This document shows positions 1-4,982 of a stretch of DNA of 6,246 nt, piece by piece. Made by a program: the position numbers and the translations under genes. The number at the start of each line of letters is the position of its first letter. Within the stretch, counting starts at the first letter, position 1. This stretch comes from Candidatus Blautia equi (GTDB taxonomy: Bacteria; Bacillota; Clostridia; Lachnospirales; Lachnospiraceae): positions 1 through 6,246 of the forward strand of contig JAGHUU010000314.1 in NCBI GenBank assembly GCA_018064695.1, in the 5' to 3' direction. The notes below the pieces were generated by a model. It was given only the letters and a program-made list of their open reading frames with translations. It did no database searches and had not been told where the DNA came from.

Positions 1-563
1 GCACGAATGAGACCGATGTTGCCCTCCTGAATGAGGTCCAGAAGCTGCATACCTCTGCCCACATATCTTTTTGCAATGCTGACTACAAGTCGGAGATTAC
101 ACTCGGCAAGACGTTTCTTGGCGAAAGTGCTGCCTTCCTCCATCTGGCGGCAGAGCTCGATCTCCTCCTCAGCAGTGAGAAGAGGGTACTGGCCGATCTC
201 TTTCAGATATAAACGAACCGGGTCATCAATGGAGATACCGTCAACGATAGCGGAATCATCCAGAAGCTCGGAATCCTCGTTTCCATCTATGTTCTCATTT
301 GGTTCATCGCTTTCAAGAAGAACGTCGTCAGACTCCAGAAGAGCGATCTCCTGCAGGGTATCCTCGCTGTCCAGTTCATCGGTATCAATGACCTGGATCT
401 GGAAACTCTCCATATAGCTGATTATGGTCTTCATCATATCGTCAGTAAGATTAAGATCCTTAAAAACTTCTTTAATCTGTCGCTGCTCCAGAATATCCTC
501 CTGAGATTTGGCTACAGCTTTCAGGTCTTCGATTTTTTTCTGAAAATCTTCCTGTTTATTCAT
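1..563 (-). CDS. rpoD: RNA polymerase sigma factor, RpoD/SigA family (N-terminal part, cut by window edge)
   Basis: Reading the minus strand from the ATG at 563 gives 187 codons, still open at base 1. Residues 5-60 form a helical segment like sigma region 1.1. Residues 61-108 are a very acidic linker (about 20 Asp/Glu in 48). Region 1.2 follows with DDPVRLYLKEIG (113-124) and PLLTAEEEIEL (127-137). Regions 2.1-2.2 start with NLRLVVSIAKRYVGRGM (156-172) and LDLIQEGNIGLIR, the core RNA polymerase-binding part of primary-type sigma factors. The -10 and -35 reading regions lie outside the window. A second in-frame ATG lies two codons upstream (569), but GAGG at 572-575 is only 2 nt from it and 8 nt from 563, so 563 is preferred. 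The gene stands alone behind its own promoter, divergent from fba, rather than behind dnaG as is usual. It may therefore be a second RpoD-like sigma factor; family membership is firm, the symbol is not. Confidence 0.9.
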   Translation of the reverse strand, partial: MNKQEDFQKKIEDLKAVAKSQEDILEQRQIKEVFKDLNLTDDMMKTIISYMESFQIQVIDTDELDSEDTLQEIALLESDDVLLESDEPNENIDGNEDSELLDDSAIVDGISIDDPVRLYLKEIGQYPLLTAEEEIELCRQMEEGSTFAKKRLAECNLRLVVSIAKRYVGRGMQLLDLIQEGNIGLIR

Positions 564-597
564 ACTCATATCCTCGATTCATAAAGTTACCTTGAAT

Positions 598-626
598 AAT
601 CTAACAGTATTCAGGTATTTTTTCAA
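598..626 (-). promoter_or_regulatory. Promoter of the sigma factor gene
   Basis: On the minus strand, TTGAAA (626-621, 5/6 match to the -35 consensus) is followed after exactly 17 bp by TAGATT (603-598), a 4/6 match to the -10. The TGT just before it supplies an extended -10 (TGn). The predicted start is near 591, giving a leader of about 28 nt with GAGG at 575-572 before the ATG at 563. This is a standard housekeeping-type promoter. Confidence 0.7.
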
Positions 627-658
627 GTAATAAATAAGAAATTTCCCATGGAATTTGC

Positions 659-703
659 AAAAAATCTGCACAAAAAATTTTTTAGAAAAAAATTCAGTTT
701 TTT
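659..703. other. Phased A/T tracts between the divergent promoters
   Basis: Four homopolymer runs lie in 45 bp: A6 at 659-664, A6T6 at 672-683, A7 at 686-692 and T6 at 698-703. Their centres are about 11-16 bp apart, close to one helical turn for the last three. Such tracts are known to bend DNA and to act as UP elements for the RNA polymerase alpha subunit. The runs lie directly upstream of the fba promoter, so a role in strong fba expression is plausible but inferred. Confidence 0.4.
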
Positions 704-704
704 C

Positions 705-733
705 TTTATTAAAATGAAGTAATGAGTTATAAT
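705..733 (+). promoter_or_regulatory. Promoter of fba
   Basis: A perfect -10 hexamer TATAAT lies at 728-733. The matching -35 position 17 bp upstream (TTTATT, 705-710) is weak, 3/6. The A/T tracts just upstream may compensate. The predicted start is about 739-741, leaving a leader of about 65 nt that begins with a stem-loop. Confidence 0.6.
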
Positions 734-738
734 GTTAA

Positions 739-773
739 CGATTTGGGCGAGATGAAGCTCTGTGCTCAAATCG
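739..773 (+). promoter_or_regulatory. 5'-leader stem-loop of fba
   Basis: CGATTTGGGC (739-748) pairs with GCTCAAATCG (764-773) over 10 bp, with one G-U wobble. The 15-nt loop holds a further GAG/CTC 3-bp pairing (749-751 with 758-760). The structure begins at or within a couple of bases of the predicted transcript start. The wobble pair favours RNA over a protein operator. There is no T-run after it, so it is not a terminator. A 5'-end mRNA-stabilising hairpin is the simplest reading; an operator over +1 is the alternative. Confidence 0.5.
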
Positions 774-804
774 CCTATATAATCATAAGAAAGGATGAAA
801 TATC

Positions 805-1773
805 ATGGCATTAGTAACAACCAAAGAAATGTTTGAAAAAGCCTACAATGGTGGATACGCTATCGGTGCTTTCAATGTAAACAACATGGAAATCGTACAG
901 GGTATCACTGAGGCAGCTGGCGAGTTAAAGAGCCCTGTAATCTTACAGGTTTCCAAAGGAGCTCGTGCTTACGCTAACCATACCTATCTTGTAAAATTAG
1001 TAGAGGCAGCTGTAGCTGAGAACCCAGACATCCCGATCGCTCTTCATCTTGATCACGGCGATAGCTTTGAGCTTTGCAAATCCTGTATCGATGGTGGATT
1101 TACCTCCGTTATGATCGATGCTTCCTCCAAATCTTTCGAGGACAACATCGCTCTTACCAAACAGGTTGTAGAGTACGCTCACGCTCACGGCGTAGTAGTA
1201 GAGGCTGAGCTTGGAACACTTGCAGGTGTTGAGGATGAGGTTTGTGTAGAGTCCGGTAAAGAGTCCTACACCCGTCCTGAGGAAGTAGAAGAGTTCGTAG
1301 ACAGAACCGGATGTGACTCCCTTGCAATCGCAATCGGAACCTCCCACGGTGCATACAAATTCACTGCTGCTCAGTGTACCAGAAATGAGAACGGAATCCT
1401 TGTTCCACCTCCACTTCGTTTCGACGTTCTGAAGGGATGTATTGAGAGACTTCCTTGCTTCCCAATCGTTCTTCACGCATCTTCTTCCGTACCACAGGAG
1501 TTCGTTGCTATGGTTAACCAGTATGGCGGAAGCATGCCAGACGCTATCGGTATTCCAGAGGAACAGCTTCGTGAGGCTGCTAAGCTTGCTGTATGTAAGA
1601 TCAATATCGACTCCGATATCCGTCTTGCTATGACCGGTAACATCCGTAAATACTTCGCTGAGAACCCATCTCACTTCGACCCACGTCAGTATCTGAAACC
1701 AGCTCGTCAGGCTGTTAAAGATATGGTCGCTCGTAAGATCGTTAACGTTCTTGGTTCCGACGGAAAAGCTTGA
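805..1773 (+). CDS. fba: Class II fructose-1,6-bisphosphate aldolase
   Basis: This 322-residue cytosolic zinc enzyme cleaves fructose-1,6-bisphosphate to dihydroxyacetone phosphate and glyceraldehyde-3-phosphate in glycolysis, and runs in reverse in gluconeogenesis. The full class II TIM-barrel set is present. HLDHGDSFELC (81-91) holds the catalytic Asp83 and zinc ligand His84. VEAELGTLAG (132-141) holds Glu135. GTSHGAYKF (178-186) holds His181. VLHASSSVP (222-230) holds His224. CKINIDSD (264-271) is the substrate-binding strand. Length is normal for the short Gram-positive form. The more usual Gly after His224 is Ala here. GAAAGGA at 789-795 lies 9 nt before the ATG and sets the start. The gene is monocistronic, with its own promoter, leader hairpin and strong terminator. 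Codon use is narrow, as expected for a highly expressed glycolytic gene, and this also produces a long spurious antisense reading frame. Confidence 0.98.
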   Translation: MALVTTKEMFEKAYNGGYAIGAFNVNNMEIVQGITEAAGELKSPVILQVSKGARAYANHTYLVKLVEAAVAENPDIPIALHLDHGDSFELCKSCIDGGFTSVMIDASSKSFEDNIALTKQVVEYAHAHGVVVEAELGTLAGVEDEVCVESGKESYTRPEEVEEFVDRTGCDSLAIAIGTSHGAYKFTAAQCTRNENGILVPPPLRFDVLKGCIERLPCFPIVLHASSSVPQEFVAMVNQYGGSMPDAIGIPEEQLREAAKLAVCKINIDSDIRLAMTGNIRKYFAENPSHFDPRQYLKPARQAVKDMVARKIVNVLGSDGKA

Positions 1774-1803
1774 TTAAGCCATAACATCATAAGTAAATAA
1801 AGG

Positions 1804-1842
1804 AAAGCCAGATATACTTTCATAGTTATCTGGCTTTTTTTT
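1804..1842 (+). terminator. Intrinsic terminator of fba
   Basis: AAAGCCAGATA (1804-1814) and TATCTGGCTTT (1827-1837) form an 11-bp perfect stem. It can extend past a one-base bulge by ACT/AGT around a 5-nt loop. A run of eight T (1835-1842) follows. It begins 30 bp after the fba stop codon. This is a textbook rho-independent terminator. Confidence 0.95.
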
Positions 1843-1859
1843 ATTATGTGTGTTATAAT
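1831..1859 (+). promoter_or_regulatory. Extended -10 promoter of the YARHG gene
   Basis: TGTTATAAT at 1851-1859 is a perfect extended -10 (TGn plus TATAAT). The -35 position at 17 bp spacing (1831-1836, TGGCTT) is poor and falls inside the 3' arm of the fba terminator. The TGn element is the kind that relieves the need for a -35. The predicted start near 1866 gives a leader of about 32 nt. Confidence 0.6.
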
Positions 1860-1897
1860 CAGGTATCTTAAAAACAGCATGATAAGGAGGAATGATC

Positions 1898-2716
1898 ATG
1901 AAAAAATCTATGAGAAAAATGTTATCTGTCATGTTCTTTGTGTTCAGTATGCTTTTTGTTTTTCCGGTAATGGTAAGCGCTGCTGAAAATTATCTGGTTC
2001 CGGAAGCGGACAGCAGAAAATATACAAAAGAAGAGATCAGTGATATGTCCCTTCAGGTTGTATGTTACGCTAAGAATGAGATCTACGCCCGCCATGGCCG
2101 TCTGTTTGTATCTCAGGAGCTTTCTGAGTATTTTAATGAACAGTCCTGGTACAAAGGCACTGTCTCCCCTAATAGCTTCAGTCAAAGTGTATTTAATACC
2201 AATGAAAATGCCAATATCAGACTTCTTTCTGACAGAGAACATGAATTAAATTCATCAGGATATCCTGTTGATAAAAAAGGTTATAATTTTGATGAAGTCT
2301 ATGCCTATCTCAACAGATTTGCTGCACCTCCGATCTGGGAAGATTTCGTATACGACAGCAAAAGCAAAACCATCAGCACCAACTGCTTCACTATGAAGCT
2401 TCCTGATAACTGGGCAAAGCACGTTAAATATTCCAAGGAATCCGATGACAGCATTACATTCTATTGCTCTGATGTACGTGTTGAGAAGACCGGTTACGGC
2501 GGAGTTCTCTGCTCCATCATGCGTGAGATCGATTTTGTAGACCCTGAGACATTCCCGGATGCTGTATATCTTGGATCCTCTCCGGATTTCTATTATTACA
2601 TCCTGTATCCATCCGATGTACAGTTTGATCCGAACCGCCTGGAATCTGCAAAGATCTACAAGAAGATGTCAAGAAGCACCAACACTATCGAAGATACTTT
2701 TGAACTCATCTACTGA
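1898..2716 (+). CDS. Secreted YARHG-domain protein
   Basis: The 272-residue product begins with a signal peptide: basic MKKSMRK, a hydrophobic core at 8-26, and a probable cleavage site after VSA (26-28). The mature protein has a YARHG domain, with the name motif EIYARHG at 61-67 followed by SQELSEYFNEQSWYKG (72-87) and an NENANIRLLSDRE stretch (102-114). YARHG domains are extracellular and of unknown function. The C-terminal part (about 157-272) has FTMKLPDNW, SITFYC, GYGGVLCSIM and YILYPSDVQF. I recognise these from memory as recurring in clostridial surface proteins, often beside YARHG, without a known role. The in-frame ATG at 1892 is only 1 nt from AAGGAGG (1884-1890), while the ATG at 1898 is 7 nt away and is chosen. 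No lipobox or cell-wall anchor is visible, so it is probably released or loosely surface-bound. It appears monocistronic. Confidence 0.88.
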   Translation: MKKSMRKMLSVMFFVFSMLFVFPVMVSAAENYLVPEADSRKYTKEEISDMSLQVVCYAKNEIYARHGRLFVSQELSEYFNEQSWYKGTVSPNSFSQSVFNTNENANIRLLSDREHELNSSGYPVDKKGYNFDEVYAYLNRFAAPPIWEDFVYDSKSKTISTNCFTMKLPDNWAKHVKYSKESDDSITFYCSDVRVEKTGYGGVLCSIMREIDFVDPETFPDAVYLGSSPDFYYYILYPSDVQFDPNRLESAKIYKKMSRSTNTIEDTFELIY

Positions 2717-2741
2717 TGCATGATCTCTTATTATCTTTTGC

Positions 2742-2770
2742 TTGATACAATTGCATAAATGAGGTATAAA
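2742..2770 (+). promoter_or_regulatory. Promoter of azlCD
   Basis: TTGATA (2742-2747, 5/6) and TATAAA (2765-2770, 5/6) are separated by exactly 17 bp. The predicted start is near 2777, about 60 nt before azlC. It lies 26 bp after the YARHG stop codon, with no terminator between, so some read-through from upstream is also possible. Confidence 0.7.
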
Positions 2771-2773
2771 AGA

Positions 2774-2811
2774 GAAGAACTATGTTCGTCTGATCGCGGA
2801 CATAGTTCTTC
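2774..2811 (+). promoter_or_regulatory. Long dyad / stem-loop in the azlC leader
   Basis: GAAGAACTATGT (2774-2785) is perfectly complementary to ACATAGTTCTTC (2800-2811). Pairing continues inward for four more pairs, two of them G-U, leaving a loop of about 6 nt. The element overlaps the predicted azlC transcript start. The following ATTTGTGTTT is only loosely T-rich. It could be a weak terminator for the YARHG gene, a 5'-end hairpin of the azlCD mRNA, or a repressor operator over +1. The perfect 12-bp arms are certain; the role is not. Confidence 0.5.
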
Positions 2812-2835
2812 ATTTGTGTTTAACGGGAGTTTTTT

Positions 2836-3561
2836 ATGAAAAAATTTAAAAATGCAGATGCATTTCGCGCCGCATTCCCCCGCACACTGCCGGTTATGGC
2901 AGGCTATGAAGTGCTGGGTTTCGGCTTTGGTCTGCTTTTACAGAGTAAAGGATACAGCTCCTGGTGGGCGATACTTATGAGCCTTACCATCTATGCCGGA
3001 AGCATGCAGTATGTGGCAGTTGATCTGTTAAGTACCGGTGCCGGATTTTTAAGCACTGCGCTTATGACCTTTATGATCAACGCCAGACATCTGTTTTACG
3101 GCATTTCCATGCTGGAGCCATATAGAGACACCGGAAAAGTGAAGCCATATATTATCTTCGGTCTTACCGATGAGACATACAGTCTTGTATGCAGCGGAGA
3201 AGTGCCTGACGGAGTGGAGAAGAGTGCTTTTTATTTCTGGACCTCTATTTTAAATCAGAGTTACTGGGTAACGGGAAGCGCCCTTGGTGCACTGTTTGGT
3301 ACGGCGTTGGCCATCAATACAAAGGGAGTAGACTTCTCCATGACGGCGCTCTTTACTGTTATCTTCACCGACAATTTTCTGAATAAAAACAGCAGACTTC
3401 CTGCTATAATCGGACTTTGTGTGTCCTTTGTATGCCTGATGATCTTTGGAGCATCCAATTTCCTGATTCCATCCATGATCTTCATCACCATTGCACTTAT
3501 GCTTTTCAGAAATGTGCTGTCTAAGGAAAGGAGGAGAGAGCATGATCAACACAACACATAG
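2836..3561 (+). CDS. azlC: AzlC family branched-chain amino acid exporter, large subunit
   Basis: This 241-residue polytopic inner-membrane protein is the large subunit of the AzlCD permease, which exports branched-chain amino acids and toxic analogues such as 4-azaleucine in Bacillus. Typical AzlC features are GYEVLGFGFGLLL (23-35), YAGSMQYVAVDLL (53-65), NARHLFYGISML (82-93) and LTDETYSL (110-117). Hydrophobic segments then run through 140-162, 168-180 and 188-226. Length is normal. The C-terminus is short, basic and cytoplasmic (about 229-241). GGGAG at 2825-2829 lies 6 nt before the ATG. The last 20 nt overlap azlD, so translation is probably coupled. It has its own promoter with a dyad in the leader. 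No Lrp-type regulator (AzlB) is present in the window. Family assignment is firm; the exact substrate is inferred from the family. Confidence 0.95.
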   Translation: MKKFKNADAFRAAFPRTLPVMAGYEVLGFGFGLLLQSKGYSSWWAILMSLTIYAGSMQYVAVDLLSTGAGFLSTALMTFMINARHLFYGISMLEPYRDTGKVKPYIIFGLTDETYSLVCSGEVPDGVEKSAFYFWTSILNQSYWVTGSALGALFGTALAINTKGVDFSMTALFTVIFTDNFLNKNSRLPAIIGLCVSFVCLMIFGASNFLIPSMIFITIALMLFRNVLSKERRREHDQHNT

Positions 3562-3874
3562 CCTGATCATTATCCTGATCTGCACTGTGGTAACTGCGCT
3601 GACCAGATTTCTTCCGTTTCTTTTGTTCCCATCAGGGGACAAGACACCTCAGTCTTTAAAATATCTGGGTGGTGTACTGCCGGGGGCTATTATGGCCATG
3701 CTTGTGGTTTACTGTTATAAATCCACAGTGATCTTTACCTGGCCTTATGCACTGCCGGAGATCATTGCAACCGGGGTAGTAGTACTTAGCTACCTGTGGA
3801 AAAGAAATACCCTTTTATCCATCGGTGCCGGCACTGTTTTATATATGTTCCTGGTTCAGGTAGTTTTCGTTTGA
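3542..3874 (+). CDS. azlD: AzlD family branched-chain amino acid exporter, small subunit
   Basis: The 110-residue hydrophobic protein is the usual partner of AzlC. The AzlD signature is visible: TALTRFLPFLLFP (18-30), then SLKYLGGVLPGAIMAMLVVY (38-57). Further membrane segments lie at about 70-86 and 90-109. Length matches the family (about 100-110). The open frame extends 17 codons further upstream, inside azlC, to an ATG at 3491. The start at 3542 is chosen because AAGGAGG at 3528-3534 sits 7 nt before it and the AzlD similarity begins there. The 20-nt overlap with azlC indicates a two-gene operon. The TGA stop lies within the -35 element of the next promoter. Confidence 0.95.
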   Translation: MINTTHSLIIILICTVVTALTRFLPFLLFPSGDKTPQSLKYLGGVLPGAIMAMLVVYCYKSTVIFTWPYALPEIIATGVVVLSYLWKRNTLLSIGAGTVLYMFLVQVVFV

Positions 3875-3900
3875 CAGAACAAGGGGCGCAGTCGTATAAT
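3871..3900 (+). promoter_or_regulatory. Perfect-consensus promoter upstream of nadE
   Basis: TTGACA (3871-3876) and TATAAT (3895-3900) are both 6/6 matches to the housekeeping sigma consensus, with an 18-bp spacer. The -35 overlaps the azlD stop codon. The predicted start is near 3907, about 94 nt before nadE and only about 11 nt before a terminator-like hairpin. Confidence 0.75.
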
Positions 3901-3917
3901 CAGTTTGAGAAAATTAC

Positions 3918-3954
3918 AGGGCTTGTAATGTATGATTACAAGCCCTCATTTTTT
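3918..3954 (+). terminator. Terminator-like hairpin between azlD and nadE; candidate attenuator
   Basis: AGGGCTTGTAAT (3918-3929) pairs perfectly with ATTACAAGCCCT (3935-3946) around a 5-nt loop. T6 follows at 3949-3954. It serves as the terminator for azlCD. It also lies downstream of the strong 3871-3900 promoter and upstream of nadE, so transcripts from that promoter must pass it. A second ATTACA at 3913-3918 can instead pair with TGTAAT (3924-3929), breaking up the terminator stem. The hairpin is certain; attenuation is inferred. Confidence 0.85.
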
Positions 3955-4000
3955 AATACAAAATATCAATAATGAGTAATTAGGAAAGAGGGAACAGAGT

Positions 4001-4777
4001 ATGCTTAAAAATCCTGAACTTACAAAAAATAAGATCGTCCAGTGGATCAGAGACTACTTTGCAGCAAACGGACCAGCCTGCGATGCTGTAGTAGGTGTTT
4101 CCGGCGGCAAGGATTCCAGCGTAGTGGCTGCACTTCTTGCAGAGGCGCTTGGTAAAGACAGAGTAGTGGGTGTTATGATGCCAAACGGTGTCCAGAGTGA
4201 CATCAGCGACTCCAGAGAGATCGTGGAACTTCTTGGTATTAAAAATATTACGGTCAATATCAAAGCCGGTGTAGACGGCTTATCCGGAGCCATCAATGAT
4301 GCTTTTAAAGAGGCTTCCTTTGACGCACCGGAGACCCTTTCCCGCGATTCCATGATCAATATGCCTCCTCGCCTTCGCATGAGTACTCTTTATGCAGTAG
4401 CACAGGCGCTTCCTAACGGCGGACGTGTAGTAAACACCTGCAACCGCTCAGAGGATTATATCGGATATTCCACCAAATACGGCGATTCCGCCGGAGACTT
4501 CAGTCCACTCTGCAATCTGCTTGTACATGAAGTCATCCAGATCGGTGAGGTTCTCGGTATTCCGGAAAGACTTACAAAGAAAGCACCTTCCGATGGTCTC
4601 AGCGGAATGACAGATGAGGATAAGATCGGCTTTACCTATGCAGTGCTGGATCATTATGTACTTACCGGTGAGTGTGAGGATGAGGCTACAAAGGCTAAGA
4701 TCGACAGAATGCACGCGCTGAACCTCCATAAACTCCAGCTGATGCCGGGCTACCAGGTTGGAGAGGACGAGCAGTAA
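4001..4777 (+). CDS. nadE: Ammonia-dependent NAD+ synthetase
   Basis: The 258-residue cytosolic enzyme catalyses the last step of NAD+ synthesis, amidating deamido-NAD+ (NaAD) with ammonia and ATP through an adenylated intermediate. The N-type ATP pyrophosphatase loop SGGKDSS is at 34-40. MPPRLRMSTLYAVAQ (121-135) forms part of the dimer and NaAD site. NRSEDYIGYSTKYGD (148-162) and DFSPL (166-170) follow. KAPSDGL and MTDEDKIGFTY (194-213) are the conserved C-terminal site. There is no glutaminase (nitrilase) domain and the length fits the short NH3-dependent form, so ammonia must come from solution or another enzyme. GAGGG at 3988-3992 lies 8 nt before the ATG. The gene is monocistronic, between a terminator-like leader hairpin and its own long terminator, and is not obviously linked in function to azlCD. 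Confidence 0.97.
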   Translation: MLKNPELTKNKIVQWIRDYFAANGPACDAVVGVSGGKDSSVVAALLAEALGKDRVVGVMMPNGVQSDISDSREIVELLGIKNITVNIKAGVDGLSGAINDAFKEASFDAPETLSRDSMINMPPRLRMSTLYAVAQALPNGGRVVNTCNRSEDYIGYSTKYGDSAGDFSPLCNLLVHEVIQIGEVLGIPERLTKKAPSDGLSGMTDEDKIGFTYAVLDHYVLTGECEDEATKAKIDRMHALNLHKLQLMPGYQVGEDEQ

Positions 4778-4803
4778 TACCATATAGCTGTAAGAATGAA
4801 CAG

Positions 4804-4870
4804 AGAGTGACCTTTCTCGAAGCTTCTTCATAGATTTATGAGAAGATATAATGAAAGATCACTCTTTTTT
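4804..4870 (+). terminator. Long two-tier terminator after nadE
   Basis: The outer stem pairs AGAGTGA (4804-4810) with TCACTCT (4859-4865), then after one mismatch CTTTC (4812-4816) with GAAAG (4853-4857). Inside, CTTCT/AGAAG (4823-4827 with 4841-4845) and CATA/TATG (4829-4832 with 4837-4840) form a second stem with a bulged T and a GATT loop. Six T (4865-4870) follow directly. It is a rho-independent terminator, larger than most. Confidence 0.8.
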
Positions 4871-4918
4871 GTTCGTAAGAATATACAATTATTTTCAGGA
4901 AAAAAATTGAGGAATGGG

Positions 4919-4948
4919 TTATCATTTCAAGGAAAGCTGTGTTATAAT
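4919..4948 (+). promoter_or_regulatory. Extended -10 promoter of the SGNH-DUF4358 operon
   Basis: TGTTATAAT (4940-4948) is a perfect extended -10. TTATCA (4919-4924, 4/6) is the -35 with an 18-bp spacer. The predicted start is near 4955, about 28 nt before the ATG. Confidence 0.65.
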
Positions 4949-4982
4949 TTGGTTTTGAATAAGATGAGGACAGGAGACTGTT

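Noticed and set aside
31..417. A 128-codon plus-strand frame opposite the sigma factor gene
   Set aside because: Ser/Arg-rich translation typical of an antisense shadow; the opposite strand encodes a clear RpoD-family protein.
778..783. A second TATAAT just upstream of fba
   Set aside because: No -35 at suitable spacing, and a start near 790 would fall inside the ribosome binding site.
752..814. A 20-codon upstream frame in the fba leader overlapping the fba start
   Set aside because: Its ATG lies in the hairpin loop with no properly spaced ribosome binding site, and it is out of frame with fba; short frames like this arise by chance.
997..1674. A 225-codon open frame on the minus strand inside fba
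   Set aside because: It lies wholly antisense to a certain enzyme gene, has no recognisable domain, and is explained by the narrow codon use of fba, which avoids antisense stops.
2716..2756. ATGCA and TGCAT arms after the YARHG gene as a possible terminator
   Set aside because: Only 5 bp with a loop of over 30 nt and no T-run; no stable fold expected.
3491..3541. A longer azlD with 17 extra N-terminal codons
   Set aside because: The extra part has no AzlD similarity and lies within azlC, while an ideal AAGGAGG site 7 nt before 3542 sets the shorter start.
4448..4831. A minus-strand frame opposite the nadE 3' end
   Set aside because: Antisense to conserved NadE motifs, begins inside the terminator, no ribosome binding site or domain seen.
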